The translations under genes were made by a program, and so were the position numbers. A stretch of DNA of 64,000 nt, taken from Bacteroidetes bacterium HGW-Bacteroidetes-7 (GTDB lineage: Bacteria; Bacteroidota; Bacteroidia; Bacteroidales; UBA932). The stretch spans positions 35,888 through 99,887 of the forward strand of contig PHDA01000006.1 in the NCBI GenBank assembly GCA_002842465.1, given 5' to 3'. Below are positions 19,508 to 28,894 of this stretch, one piece after another (within the stretch, counting starts at the first letter, position 1; each line of letters begins with the position of its first letter). Below the pieces are notes generated by a model. That model saw only the letters and a program-made list of their open reading frames with translations, searched no databases and was not told where the DNA came from.

Positions 19508-19524
19508 ATTTGATTAATGGAAGT

Positions 19525-19833
19525 TTATGCCTCGGCCGAATTATTACCGAAGTTTATTGGTACTTTATTAATAGGTTCGTTGTGAAGTTCTATTTCACCA
19601 TATTGACTTTCGAATTTGTCAATATTATCCTTTATGGCAAGGAGCAGTCTTTTGGCATGTTCGGCAGTCATAATTATCCTGCTGTGTACCTGAGCTTTTG
19701 GTACCCCGGGCATCATTCTTATAAAATCAAGAATAAATTCACTGCTTGAATGTGTGATTATCGCAAGATTTGAGTAAGATCCCTGTGCCACATCGTTGCT
19801 CAATTCTATATTCAGTTCATTTTCAGCACTCAT
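19525..19833 (-). CDS. DUF3467 protein, first gene of the etf operon
   Basis: A 102-residue cytoplasmic protein of the DUF3467 family, recognised from SNLAIITHSSSEFILDFI, MPGVPKAQVHSRIIM and the following AEHAKRLLLAIKDNI helix. The family is common in Bacteroidota and has no known function. It leads the etfB-etfA-dehydrogenase operon (17-base gap) and has its own -7 box at 19860-19867. Whether it works with ETF or is merely cotranscribed is unknown. Confidence 0.85.
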   Translation of the reverse strand: MSAENELNIELSNDVAQGSYSNLAIITHSSSEFILDFIRMMPGVPKAQVHSRIIMTAEHAKRLLLAIKDNIDKFESQYGEIELHNEPINKVPINFGNNSAEA

Positions 19834-19859
19834 GTCCTTCGTATTTTTTTAGATCAACG

Positions 19860-19867
19860 CAAAGATA
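19860..19867 (-). promoter_or_regulatory. Candidate -7 element for DUF3467-etf operon
   Basis: The minus strand reads TATCTTTG, an exact TAnnTTTG match, about 27 bases upstream of the DUF3467 start. Confidence 0.6.
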
Positions 19868-19888
19868 AGATTTTTTCTTAATTGCTAA

Positions 19889-19921
19889 TTTGTTCACTTT
19901 TTTTAAAATTGATTAACTTTG
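19889..19921 (+). promoter_or_regulatory. Candidate promoter for valS operon
   Basis: TTTG at 19889-19892, a 21-base spacer and TAACTTTG at 19914-19921 fit the -33/-7 pattern of Bacteroidota sigma-ABfr. The leader to the valS ATG would be about 28 bases. It is divergent from the DUF3467 promoter, with which it shares the intergenic region. Confidence 0.65.
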
Positions 19922-19954
19922 TAGTTTGTATTAAACATCACTCATTAACTCTAT

Positions 19955-22603
19955 ATGGAAATTTCCACAAAATACGACCCGTCACTTACCGAAGATAAAT
20001 GGTACAAATTCTGGCTGGAAAAGGGCTATTTTCACTCTGAACCGAATGAAAAAGAGCCTTATACTGTTGTAATACCTCCTCCAAATGTAACAGGAGTACT
20101 GCATATGGGACATATGCTAAACAACACCATTCAGGATGTGCTGGTCAGAAGGGCAAGAATGATGGGCAAAAATGCCTGTTGGGTACCCGGAACAGACCAT
20201 GCCTCTATAGCAACCGAGGCAAAGGTTGTGGCCAAACTAAAGGAGATGGGACTCGAGAAGAGCAGTATTACCCGTGAAGAGTTTTTAGAGCACGCATGGG
20301 AGTGGAGAGAGAAGCACGGAGGCATTATTTTGGAACAGCTAAAAAAGCTGGGAGCATCATGCGACTGGAACCGTACAACATTCACAATGGATCCCGAATA
20401 TAATAAATCTGTAATCAATACCTTTATTCACTTTTATAACAAAGGGCTCATATACAGAGGTGTTCGGATGGTTAACTGGGACCCTGAAGGACAAACGGCA
20501 GTCAGTGACGAAGAGGTAATCTACAAAGAGACACCATCTAAGCTCTACTATCTTAAATACTTTATCTCAAATGACGGAAAACCGTCGGAAGAGTATGTAG
20601 AGATTGCCACCACAAGGCCCGAAACAATAATGGCAGACACCGCAGTTTGTGTACATCCAAATGACCCGAGATATACAAAACTCAAAGGAAAAAAAGTATT
20701 AATTCCACTAATAAACAAAGAGATACCGGTAATTGAAGATGAGTATGTTCTAATGGATTTTGGCACTGGCTGTCTTAAAATTACCCCTGCACACGATATA
20801 AACGACTACGAGATTGGAATCCGACACAATCTGCCAGTAATTGACATTCTTGATAACTACGCAAAACTGAACGAAAAAGCGCAGATTTTGATAGGTGAAG
20901 ATAGGTTTGTTGCAAGAAAGAGGATTATTAAGATGCTTCAGGAGAGTAATCAACTGGTTAAAGAGGAGCAATACAGCTCTCCTATTGGCTACTCAGAAAG
21001 GACAAACGCTGTTATTGAGCCAAGATTGTCACTTCAATGGTTTTTGAAGATGACAGAGGCTGCAAAACCTGCACTGGAGTATGTAATGAACGACACAATC
21101 AAGATTATACCTGATAAATTCAAAAACACATATCGCCACTGGATGGAGAATGTGAAGGATTGGTGTATATCAAGACAGTTATGGTGGGGTCAGCAGATTC
21201 CAGCATGGTATATGCCTGATGGAAAGATTGTTGTGGCAGTCGATAAAGATGAAGCACTGGCAAAAGCGAAACTAATCAATCCTGATTTGACAGAAAATGA
21301 TTTGAAACAGGACCAAGATGTTGTTGATACGTGGTTCTCATCATGGTTATGGCCAATTTCGGTATTTGACACTTCAAAGCCGGGTTTCCCCGATAAAAAA
21401 CCAAACAGTGAACTTGCTTATTACTATCCAACAAACGATTTAGTTACAGCACCGGAAATTCTATTCTTCTGGGTTGCTCGTATGATAATGGCAGGAAACG
21501 AGTTTTGTGGTGATATTCCATTTAAAAATGTATATCTGACAGGGATCGTAAGAGATAAACAGGGCAGAAAAATGTCAAAATCGCTGGGAAATTCACCTGA
21601 CCCCATTATGCTAATGGAGAAATACGGTGCTGACGGCGTGAGAGTAGGGATGCTTTTATGCAGCAGTGCAGGAAACGACATTCTCTTTGACGAAAGTCAG
21701 GTGGAGCAGGGCAGAAACTTCTCAAATAAAATTTGGAACGCATACCGCCTTGTAAACGGGTGGACAATTGACAAAGATATTGAACAAAGCGCCCAAGCAG
21801 CGGCAGCGGTTAAATGGTTCGATGGAATTCTCAGTGAGTCTCTTGAGACAATAACTGACCACTTTGAAAAATTCCGTCTCTCTGACGCCCTGATGCACGC
21901 ATATAAACTTTTCTGGGACGATTTCTGTGCCTGGTATCTTGAGATAATCAAACCCGAATTTGGAAAAGGAATTGACAGTAAGACACATGAAGCCACGCTT
22001 GAACTTTTTGAGAAACTGCTTAGAGTTCTGCATCCATTTATGCCTTTCATCACAGAAGAGCTTTGGCAGCACCTTGCGAAGAATAAAAATCATGAAAGCA
22101 TCATGATTTCAAATATGCCGGAACCTGAAAACTACTCAAAGGAGTATGCAGCTGCATTTGAACTGGTAAAATCTGCAATTGTTAACATAAGAAACATAAG
22201 ACAATCAAAGTCCATCTCACCTAAAACAGAGCTAAACCTTTATGTAAAAGGAGATGTTGACAGAAACCTCTATTGCGTAATACAGAAAATGGCCAACATA
22301 TCACAAATCGAAGATATGTCAGCCAAGGATTCCGGGCAAACAGGAAACTCATTTATGGTTGGCACTTCAGAATTTTTTGTACCGCTTGAAGGTATGGTAA
22401 ATGCCGCCGAAGAGTTAAGCAAAATTGAGACAGAACTTAAGCACCTCGATGGATTTCTTAAATCTGTAAATGCCAAACTTAACAACGAAAAGTTTATGGC
22501 AAACGCAGCAGAAAACATCAAAAACACAGAGCTTAAGAAGAGGGCAGATGCCCTCGAAAAGATTGCCAAACTATTAAAACATAAAGAGGAGTACAGTAAG
22601 TAA
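19955..22603 (+). CDS. valS: Valyl-tRNA synthetase
   Basis: A complete 882-residue class I synthetase. The HIGH-type motif is HMGHM in PPPNVTGVLHMGHM, the KMSKS motif is in GRKMSKSLGNSPDP, and GTDHASIATEAKV and the editing-domain segment TTRPETIMADTAV are present. The C-terminal part ends in the coiled coil usual for ValRS (EELSKIETELKHLDGFLKS). It charges tRNA-Val in the cytoplasm. It starts a plus-strand run that continues with ybgC (1-base overlap), tatA, tatC, an ABC-F gene and rlmB. Confidence 0.98.
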   Translation: MEISTKYDPSLTEDKWYKFWLEKGYFHSEPNEKEPYTVVIPPPNVTGVLHMGHMLNNTIQDVLVRRARMMGKNACWVPGTDHASIATEAKVVAKLKEMGLEKSSITREEFLEHAWEWREKHGGIILEQLKKLGASCDWNRTTFTMDPEYNKSVINTFIHFYNKGLIYRGVRMVNWDPEGQTAVSDEEVIYKETPSKLYYLKYFISNDGKPSEEYVEIATTRPETIMADTAVCVHPNDPRYTKLKGKKVLIPLINKEIPVIEDEYVLMDFGTGCLKITPAHDINDYEIGIRHNLPVIDILDNYAKLNEKAQILIGEDRFVARKRIIKMLQESNQLVKEEQYSSPIGYSERTNAVIEPRLSLQWFLKMTEAAKPALEYVMNDTIKIIPDKFKNTYRHWMENVKDWCISRQLWWGQQIPAWYMPDGKIVVAVDKDEALAKAKLINPDLTENDLKQDQDVVDTWFSSWLWPISVFDTSKPGFPDKKPNSELAYYYPTNDLVTAPEILFFWVARMIMAGNEFCGDIPFKNVYLTGIVRDKQGRKMSKSLGNSPDPIMLMEKYGADGVRVGMLLCSSAGNDILFDESQVEQGRNFSNKIWNAYRLVNGWTIDKDIEQSAQAAAAVKWFDGILSESLETITDHFEKFRLSDALMHAYKLFWDDFCAWYLEIIKPEFGKGIDSKTHEATLELFEKLLRVLHPFMPFITEELWQHLAKNKNHESIMISNMPEPENYSKEYAAAFELVKSAIVNIRNIRQSKSISPKTELNLYVKGDVDRNLYCVIQKMANISQIEDMSAKDSGQTGNSFMVGTSEFFVPLEGMVNAAEELSKIETELKHLDGFLKSVNAKLNNEKFMANAAENIKNTELKKRADALEKIAKLLKHKEEYSK

Positions 22604-23019
22604 TGTATATATCAGAGACCATATTAGAGGTAAGGTATTACGAAACAGATCTGATGGGTATAGTGCACCATTCGAACTACATCCGCTATTTTGAGTGTGG
22701 CAGAAGCGATGCTTTGGCCAATCTGGGACTACCTATTCATGAGATTGAAAAGTTAGGCATTATGATGCCGGTTGTAAGTGTCACCTGTGACTACAAATTA
22801 CCGGCAAAGCTTGGAGATAAGCTAAGAATTGTGAGCACAGTAAACGAATTACCAAAAGCAAGAATGATTATTGACACCGTTATTTACAACCAAGAGGGCA
22901 ATACTGTTTGTGCAGGTTCTGTTACTCTGGGCTTCATTCATGTAAATAACCGAAGGCCAACAAGGGCTCCTTCCTTTATTATTGATATCTTTGCCAAATA
23001 CTATAAAGAAAACGACTAA
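22603..23019 (+). CDS. YbgC-like acyl-CoA thioesterase
   Basis: A 138-residue single hot-dog-fold protein. The 4-hydroxybenzoyl-CoA thioesterase-type motif is [20 protein letters not shown], with the catalytic-type Asp at about residue 16. It should hydrolyse short acyl-CoA or acyl-ACP thioesters in the cytoplasm. The start codon overlaps the valS stop by one base (TAATG), which suggests coupled translation. The Tol-Pal genes that accompany ybgC in proteobacteria are absent here. Confidence 0.88.
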   Translation: MYISETILEVRYYETDLMGIVHHSNYIRYFECGRSDALANLGLPIHEIEKLGIMMPVVSVTCDYKLPAKLGDKLRIVSTVNELPKARMIIDTVIYNQEGNTVCAGSVTLGFIHVNNRRPTRAPSFIIDIFAKYYKEND

Positions 23020-23030
23020 ATTTTACAGAT

Positions 23031-23234
23031 ATGAACCATTTTCTACTATTCGGAACGCTTGGAGCAACCGAAATCATTATTATCGCGCTAATTGTTTTAT
23101 TGCTTTTCGGCGGTAAAAAAATTCCCGAACTTATGAAGGGAATCGGTAAAGGTGTAAGGAGTTTCAAAGATGGGATGAAGGGCATTGAAGAGGAAATAAA
23201 AGAAGATAAAAGCTCCGAAGAGGAGAAAAAGTAA
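23031..23234 (+). CDS. tatA: Sec-independent protein translocase subunit TatA
   Basis: A 67-residue TatA/E-type protein: one N-terminal membrane helix (about residues 8-24), the hinge FGGKKIPEL, an amphipathic helix with [16 protein letters not shown] and a charged, acidic and lysine-rich tail. It forms the translocation pore together with TatC, whose gene follows after 12 bases. A separate TatB is not seen, as is usual for minimal TatAC systems. Confidence 0.95.
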   Translation: MNHFLLFGTLGATEIIIIALIVLLLFGGKKIPELMKGIGKGVRSFKDGMKGIEEEIKEDKSSEEEKK

Positions 23235-23246
23235 ACTGACCCCGCC

Positions 23247-24029
23247 GTGAGCAAAGAGATGACATTTTGGGACCACCTTGATGAACTGAGGGGAGTACTC
23301 TTCCGTTCTGCGATTGCATTGCTTATAGCAGCAATCGTAATTTTTTTTAACAAAAGCTTTGTATTTGACACGGTAATTTTTGCACCTACAAGTTCGGACT
23401 TTATCCTTTATAAATGGTTTGAACAGCTCGCAACCTTTACAGGAATTGCAGCCATGAATCCGGAGCCATTCTCTGTTAACCTCATAAACATTGAGCTGTC
23501 GGCACAATTTTTCACCCACGTAAGCGTCTCATTAACACTTGCATTTATTTTAACTGTCCCTTATATTATATACCAGCTTTGGACATTTGTAAGTCCGGGA
23601 CTGTATGAAAAGGAAAAAGCAGCTATAAGAAAGGCCTTTGCATTTGCCTCTGTGCTCTTTTTTATAGGGATTTTAGTTGGATATCTATTTGTTTTCCCTC
23701 TGACTGTAAGATTTTTAGGTACATATCAGGTTAGTGACTGGGTTCAAAATCAGATTTCTTTAAAATCATACATATCTATGTTTACATGGCTGATTCTTAT
23801 TATGGGAGTGGTATTTGAGATGCCCGCCCTTGCAGCCATTCTCTCAAGACTTGGAATAATTTCCAAAAGTATGCTCAGAAAATACAGAAAGCATGCCTTT
23901 ACAATATTAATAATAGTTGCGGCAGTTATTACTCCGAGCGGAGACGCATTTACCCTCTTTATTGTAGGGACACCGCTCTATTTACTTTACGAATTTAGCA
24001 TACTTATTTGCCGTGATATCGATCAATAA
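23247..24029 (+). CDS. tatC: Sec-independent protein translocase subunit TatC
   Basis: A 260-residue integral membrane protein with the TatC start motif FWDHLDELRG and about six membrane segments. YQLWTFVSPGLYEKEK and FEMPALAAILSRLGI are conserved family segments. It is the twin-arginine signal receptor in the inner membrane. The start is GTG at 23247; an ATG at 23259 (MTFWDHL) is an equally plausible start and would cost only four residues. It follows tatA by 12 bases, and its 3' end overlaps the ABC-F gene by 17 bases. Confidence 0.95.
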   Translation: MSKEMTFWDHLDELRGVLFRSAIALLIAAIVIFFNKSFVFDTVIFAPTSSDFILYKWFEQLATFTGIAAMNPEPFSVNLINIELSAQFFTHVSVSLTLAFILTVPYIIYQLWTFVSPGLYEKEKAAIRKAFAFASVLFFIGILVGYLFVFPLTVRFLGTYQVSDWVQNQISLKSYISMFTWLILIMGVVFEMPALAAILSRLGIISKSMLRKYRKHAFTILIIVAAVITPSGDAFTLFIVGTPLYLLYEFSILICRDIDQ

Positions 24030-25938
24030 CCTTACAGTCTCTTTTGGTGGATTCACCCTCTTTGACAATGTTAATTTCCACATTAACGAGAACGATAAAA
24101 TCGGACTTGTCGGCAAGAATGGTGCCGGTAAGACAACTATTCTCAAGATAGTAGCAGGTATTATTGCTCCATCAGGCGGCGCTGTGCAGCAGCCATCCGA
24201 AATAACAATCGGCTATCTTCCTCAGGAGATGGAGTACTCAAAAAAGAGCACAGTTATTGACGAGACTCTCAAAGCATTTTCACATATAAAGACTATTGAA
24301 GATAGAATAGCCAAAATAAACAAAGATATTTGTGAAAGAACGGACTTTGAAAGCGACTCCTATCATGATCTTATTGTTAAGTTTAACGAATTAAACGACA
24401 AACTTAACCTTTATGGAACTATCAACCCTCAGGCTCTGTCAGAAAGAGTGCTAAAGGGTCTTGGATTCAGCCGCAGTGATCTAACCAGAGAGAGAGCAGA
24501 ACTCAGTCTTGGTTGGAACATGAGGATAGAGCTTGCTAAGATATTATTGAGAAAGCCCGATATCCTGCTGCTTGATGAGCCAACTAACCACCTTGATATT
24601 GAATCAATAAGGTGGCTTGAATTATATCTGCAGGGTTTTCGCGGAGCACTTGTACTTATTTCCCACGACAGACGTTTTCTGGACAGCGTAACAAACAGAA
24701 CCGTTGAGATAATGCTAGGCAAGATAAATGATTACAAAGTACCATATACAAAATACACACAGCTTAGAAGGGAACGTCTTGAACAACAGAAAGCTGCGTA
24801 CGATAATCAGCAGAAATTGATTGAGAAGACCGAAGATTTCATAGAGAGGTTCAGATACAAAGCCACTAAATCAAATCAGGTTCAATCAAGGATTAAACAA
24901 CTAGATAAACTTGACAGAATTGAGGTTGAGGAGGAGGACAAAGCAAAACTTTATCTTAAATTTCCACCTTCACCGCGTTCGGGCAACGTTGCATTAAAAT
25001 CTGTTGATGTAAAGATGTCATTTGGTCAAAAGTGCGTCTTTGATAAGGCCAACATTGTGATAGAGAGAGGAGAAAAGATTGCTTTGCTTGGTAAAAATGG
25101 CGAGGGTAAAACAACCTTTATGAGGCTGATCACCGGAGAACTCACCCCTGTTTCAGGTAGAATTGAGTTAGGTCACAATGTTTCATTAGGATATTACGCA
25201 CAAAATCAGGAAGATTTATTAAGAAAAGAGGAGACGGTATTTGAAACCCTTGACAATGTTGCAACAGGAGATGTCAGAACAAAATTAAGGGACATTCTTG
25301 GTTCATTTCTTTTCAGAGGAGAGGATATCGATAAAAAGGTGGCAGTTTTGAGCGGAGGTGAAAAGTCACGCCTGGCAATGGCAAAACTGATGCTTAAACC
25401 ATACAACCTTCTTGCGCTTGATGAACCTACCAACCACATGGATATCAGATCAAAAGATATTTTAAAACAGGCACTTCTTAAGTACGACGGTACACTTGTA
25501 ATCGTTTCTCACGACAGAGATTTTCTTGACGGACTGGTAAATAAAATTTATGAATTTAAAGATGGAGCAGTTCGCGAACATTTAGGTACATTTGAGGAGT
25601 TTCTTTCACGGAAAAACATAGAGAGCCTTGATGAGTTAGAATTGGAAAAATCTGCTTTAAAAGCCACTCCGGAAGCAAGACAACAGGAGAGTGTTGTGCC
25701 TGTTGACCATAACCTAAAAAGAGATCAGGAGAGAGAGCTAAAAAGAAAGAAAGCAAAAATTGAAAAGTGCGAGAAACGCATTGAAGAGCTTGAATCAAAG
25801 ATAGCATCAGCAGAAATCGAACTTGCCGATGTTACTGATGCTGTTAAAGCACTCTCACTTGTTGAGAGTTATGAGAAACTTAAAAAAGAGCTGAACAGTG
25901 AGATGGAGGAGTGGGAAAAGCTTCACAATAACCAATAA
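24013..25938 (+). CDS. ABC-F family ATP-binding protein
   Basis: A 641-residue soluble protein with two ABC cassettes and no membrane segments. Cassette 1 has Walker A GKNGAGKTT and Walker B LLLDEPTNHLD, but its signature reads ELSLGW where LSGG is usual. Cassette 2 has Walker A GKNGEGKTT, a standard LSGGEKSR and LALDEPTNHMD. The linker holds the charged helices typical of ABC-F proteins (AAYDNQQKLIEKTEDFIERF) and the C-terminus is a coiled coil. Such proteins act on the ribosome in translation rather than in transport. The start is a GTG inside the tatC gene (17-base overlap). It is most like the Uup/YheS group; no antibiotic-resistance role is implied. Confidence 0.92.
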   Translation: MISINNLTVSFGGFTLFDNVNFHINENDKIGLVGKNGAGKTTILKIVAGIIAPSGGAVQQPSEITIGYLPQEMEYSKKSTVIDETLKAFSHIKTIEDRIAKINKDICERTDFESDSYHDLIVKFNELNDKLNLYGTINPQALSERVLKGLGFSRSDLTRERAELSLGWNMRIELAKILLRKPDILLLDEPTNHLDIESIRWLELYLQGFRGALVLISHDRRFLDSVTNRTVEIMLGKINDYKVPYTKYTQLRRERLEQQKAAYDNQQKLIEKTEDFIERFRYKATKSNQVQSRIKQLDKLDRIEVEEEDKAKLYLKFPPSPRSGNVALKSVDVKMSFGQKCVFDKANIVIERGEKIALLGKNGEGKTTFMRLITGELTPVSGRIELGHNVSLGYYAQNQEDLLRKEETVFETLDNVATGDVRTKLRDILGSFLFRGEDIDKKVAVLSGGEKSRLAMAKLMLKPYNLLALDEPTNHMDIRSKDILKQALLKYDGTLVIVSHDRDFLDGLVNKIYEFKDGAVREHLGTFEEFLSRKNIESLDELELEKSALKATPEARQQESVVPVDHNLKRDQERELKRKKAKIEKCEKRIEELESKIASAEIELADVTDAVKALSLVESYEKLKKELNSEMEEWEKLHNNQ

Positions 25939-25950
25939 AAACAATAAGAA

Positions 25951-26685
25951 ATGGAGAGTAATTATATTTGCGGAATACACCCCGTGACAGATGCAGTATT
26001 AGGAGGTAAAAAGATTGAGAAGGTTTTGTTTAAGCAGGGTATGGATAGCCCACACTTTAGAAACCTGATGGAGCTATTACAGGAAAAAAACATTTCAATT
26101 CAATTTGCACCCATCGAGAAACTAAACTCTTTGACAAGAGCAAACCACCAAGGTGTAATTGCATTTCTCTCTCAAGTAGATTATGTGTCTCTTGAAGAGA
26201 TGGTTGCAAAAGCAATTGAAAATAAGAAAAACCCTGTAATAATACTGCTTGACGGCGTAAGCGACGTAAGAAATTTTGGAGGAATTGCCCGTTCAGCAGA
26301 ATGTGCATCAGCAGATGGCATTATAATGCCGGCAAAAGGGAGCGCAGCCATAAATGCAGAATCAATTAAGACATCCGCAGGAGCACTGATGAGAATTCCT
26401 GTAGCAAAAGTATCAAACCTCAGGGAAGCAATATTTTATCTCTCACAAAGTGGTTTTCAAATAATTGCAGCAACAGAAAAGGCAGATAAAAACATTTACG
26501 ATGCCGACTTTAGCAAAGCAACAGCAGTTATTTTAGGATCTGAAGATAAAGGCATATCTAAGTCATCTCTATCCCTGGCAAACGAATTGGTTAAAATACC
26601 TATAACGGGAGTAACCGGGTCACTTAATGTGTCCGTAGCCGCGTCGGTTGTCCTGTTTGAAATTGTCAGACAGAGGATCGTTTAA
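25951..26685 (+). CDS. rlmB: 23S rRNA (guanosine-2'-O)-methyltransferase RlmB
   Basis: A 244-residue SpoU-family methyltransferase. The N-terminal ribosomal-binding domain (YICGIHPVTDAVLGG) is followed by the knotted SPOUT domain with LLDGVSDVRNFGGIARSAEC (motif 1), ILGSEDKGIS (motif 2) and IPITGVTGSLNVSVAASVVLFE (motif 3). It should modify G2251-type positions of 23S rRNA. It is the last gene of the valS run and overlaps the convergent TrmH-type gene by 20 bases at the 3' ends. Confidence 0.93.
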   Translation: MESNYICGIHPVTDAVLGGKKIEKVLFKQGMDSPHFRNLMELLQEKNISIQFAPIEKLNSLTRANHQGVIAFLSQVDYVSLEEMVAKAIENKKNPVIILLDGVSDVRNFGGIARSAECASADGIIMPAKGSAAINAESIKTSAGALMRIPVAKVSNLREAIFYLSQSGFQIIAATEKADKNIYDADFSKATAVILGSEDKGISKSSLSLANELVKIPITGVTGSLNVSVAASVVLFEIVRQRIV

Positions 26686-27382
26686 ATTCCGAACATATTA
26701 CAGCAGTTGCGATTGCGACATTTAGAGATTCACTGCACTTTTCAGAAATTGAAAAGGATGGAATTGCTAATCTTTTATCAATCAATGACTCTATATCAGG
26801 GGATATCCCCTCGGATTCACTTCCCATAACAACAAGTGCCCCCTTTGGCAAACTCTCATTGTAGATATTATTCCCATTCATAAATGTGCCATAAACCGGC
26901 AACTTGCCTTGAAGCTCATCAATTAGTTTGGTAAGATCGGTATAAACAACTTTGGTGCGGAAAATTGCCCCCATTGTTGACTGTACTACCTTAGGATTGT
27001 ACACGTCAACACAATTGTCTGAACAGTAAATTGTATTAATACCAAACCATTCAGAAAGCCTGACAATAGTACCCAGATTTCCCGGATCTTTTACTGAATC
27101 AAGAGCAAGTGAAAGAATGTTTAAATCAGGCGATGTAAAAGATGTTGGTTTTGGAATTCTGACCACCGCAAGGGCAGGAGAGGGGCTGGAAAGAAGTGTT
27201 ATTCTTGACATTAGATCTTCGCCAATCTCATCAGTGGTGAACACTGCAACAATATCCCAGCCAGACTCAATGGCCTCCTGAACAAGTTTCTCGCCCTCAA
27301 CAACAAACAATCCGTTCTCCTCGCGATTTTTTCTCTTTGCAAGGGAACGGATTAGTTTAATCTCTGATTTTGAAGGGGTCAT
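26666..27382 (-). CDS. TrmH/SpoU family RNA methyltransferase
   Basis: A 238-residue second SpoU methyltransferase. Motif 1 is DSVKDPGNLGTIVRLSEWFG, motif 2 VMGSESEGIS and motif 3 the IPSFSISEKCSESLNVAIA segment. The N-terminal part (LIRSLAKRKNREENGLFVVEG) is the substrate-binding half seen in RlmB/TsnR-like enzymes. Target RNA is not clear. The ATG at 27382 is chosen over the preceding TTG at 27385; this start overlaps the speA stop by one base (TGATG), so the two are translationally coupled. Its last 20 bases overlap rlmB on the other strand. Confidence 0.88.
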   Translation of the reverse strand: MTPSKSEIKLIRSLAKRKNREENGLFVVEGEKLVQEAIESGWDIVAVFTTDEIGEDLMSRITLLSSPSPALAVVRIPKPTSFTSPDLNILSLALDSVKDPGNLGTIVRLSEWFGINTIYCSDNCVDVYNPKVVQSTMGAIFRTKVVYTDLTKLIDELQGKLPVYGTFMNGNNIYNESLPKGALVVMGSESEGISPDIESLIDKRLAIPSFSISEKCSESLNVAIATAVICSEFKRSSV

Positions 27383-28773
27383 CAATATCCTAAAATCTTA
27401 AGCATCGACTTGTAAGTCTGCTCTTTACTAAAGAGTTTTGTATAATACTCGCCGTTTTCGTCAACATCAATGGTAATATGCTTTGGAGCAGGCTGCAAAC
27501 AGTGCTGAATACCTCCGAATCCTGCGATAGACTCCTGGTAAGCACCGGTATGAAAAAAGCCAATATATAGAGGTTCTTCGCCATTTACTACAGGAAGAAA
27601 GATTGCATTAGCATGAGCCTCTGCGTTATAGTAATCCTGACTATCGCATGTTAATCCACCCAAAAATACCCTTTGATACTCCTTGTCCCACTTATTGATG
27701 GGAAGAAGAATAAATCTCTGCTTAATTCCCCAGGTATCAGGCAATGTTGTCATAAAAGAGCTATCAACCATATACCACCTCTCTCTGTCGTTCTGCTGCT
27801 TCTGATCGAGCACCTGATAAATTACAGCACCGCTTTCACCAACGGTAAAACTCCCAAATTCGGTAAATATGTTTGGTTCAGGAGTTCCTCTTTGATCACA
27901 AATGCTCTTAATTTGAGCGATTATCTCTTCGGCCATATATTCATAATCGTAATCGAATGCCAAAGAGTTCTTTATAGGGAACCCACCTCCAATATTAAGG
28001 GAATCAAGTTCAGGGCAAAGTGCCTTTAGATCGCAATATACAGAGACGCATTTTGAAAGCTCATTCCAGTAGTAGGCATTGTCGCGCATTCCGGTATTAA
28101 TAAAGAAATGAAGCATTTTGAGAGAAAACTTCTTGTTCTTTTTAAGTTTTTCCTCATAAAAGGGAAGTATGTCGCTGTATCTTATACCAAGGCGTGATGT
28201 ATAGAATTCAAATTTCGGCTCCTCCTCTGCAGCTATGCGGATACCAATTTTACAAGGCTCCTTTACACAAAGATCAAGCTCGTCAAACTCCTGCATATTG
28301 TCTAGAACAGGAATAATGTTTGACCATCCGTTATTTCTAAGATTTGCAATATTCTCGATGTATATGTCCTTCTTAAAGCCATTGCAAATAATATAAAGCT
28401 CTTTACTTACAGTCCCTGCCTCCTGCAACGCCTCAATAAGATTCAGATCGAAAGCCGATGATGTTTCAACGTGAATATCGTTTTTTAGCGCCTCTTCTAT
28501 TACAAATGAAAAATGAGAGCTCTTTGTGCAGTAGCAATAGTGGTAAGCGCCCTTGTAATCAACCTTGGCCATTGCCACGTTAAACATCCTTTTAGCCCGT
28601 TGAATCTGAGAAGAAATCTTGGGTAAGTATGTAATTTTTAAAGGTGTTCCATATTGCTCTATGATATCCATAATTGGAATATCGTGAAATAGAAGTTCTC
28701 CGTCTTCTACCTTAAATTCATCCTGTGGAAAGTCAAAAGACTGTTCAACCAAATCTATGTACTTGTTCTTCAT
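27382..28773 (-). CDS. speA: Arginine decarboxylase, short Bacteroidota form
   Basis: A 463-residue PLP enzyme of fold type III. The PLP lysine lies in YCTKSSHFSF, the phosphate-binding glycine run is LNIGGGFPI and the active-site CDSQDYY motif lies in the C-terminal domain (LTCDSQDYYNAEA). It decarboxylates arginine to agmatine, the first step of polyamine synthesis. It is shorter than E. coli SpeA (about 630 residues) but matches the form found in this phylum. It starts a two-gene operon with the TrmH-type methyltransferase and has a -7 box at 28844-28851. Diaminopimelate decarboxylase is the closest alternative, but the CDS motif context and SpeA-like N-terminus favour arginine. Confidence 0.85.
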   Translation of the reverse strand: MKNKYIDLVEQSFDFPQDEFKVEDGELLFHDIPIMDIIEQYGTPLKITYLPKISSQIQRAKRMFNVAMAKVDYKGAYHYCYCTKSSHFSFVIEEALKNDIHVETSSAFDLNLIEALQEAGTVSKELYIICNGFKKDIYIENIANLRNNGWSNIIPVLDNMQEFDELDLCVKEPCKIGIRIAAEEEPKFEFYTSRLGIRYSDILPFYEEKLKKNKKFSLKMLHFFINTGMRDNAYYWNELSKCVSVYCDLKALCPELDSLNIGGGFPIKNSLAFDYDYEYMAEEIIAQIKSICDQRGTPEPNIFTEFGSFTVGESGAVIYQVLDQKQQNDRERWYMVDSSFMTTLPDTWGIKQRFILLPINKWDKEYQRVFLGGLTCDSQDYYNAEAHANAIFLPVVNGEEPLYIGFFHTGAYQESIAGFGGIQHCLQPAPKHITIDVDENGEYYTKLFSKEQTYKSMLKILGY

Positions 28774-28843
28774 TTCAAAAATTCAGGTGAGTTAGTTTGT
28801 GATTTTATATGCAATGTAAGTCAATCGGATTATTTGCAGAATG

Positions 28844-28851
28844 CAAAGATA
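28844..28851 (-). promoter_or_regulatory. Candidate -7 element for speA
   Basis: The minus strand reads TATCTTTG, an exact TAnnTTTG match, giving a leader of about 65 bases. It is divergent from the promoter of the BamA/TamA-like gene. Confidence 0.55.
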
Positions 28852-28894
28852 TCTTTTTTTTATTTTTTTGAAAAAGAGAATCGATTATAATTGT

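Noticed and set aside
23097..23519. A 140-codon minus-strand ORF across tatA/tatC
   Set aside because: Antisense to two well-supported Tat genes; Cys-rich composition is a by-product of the frame.
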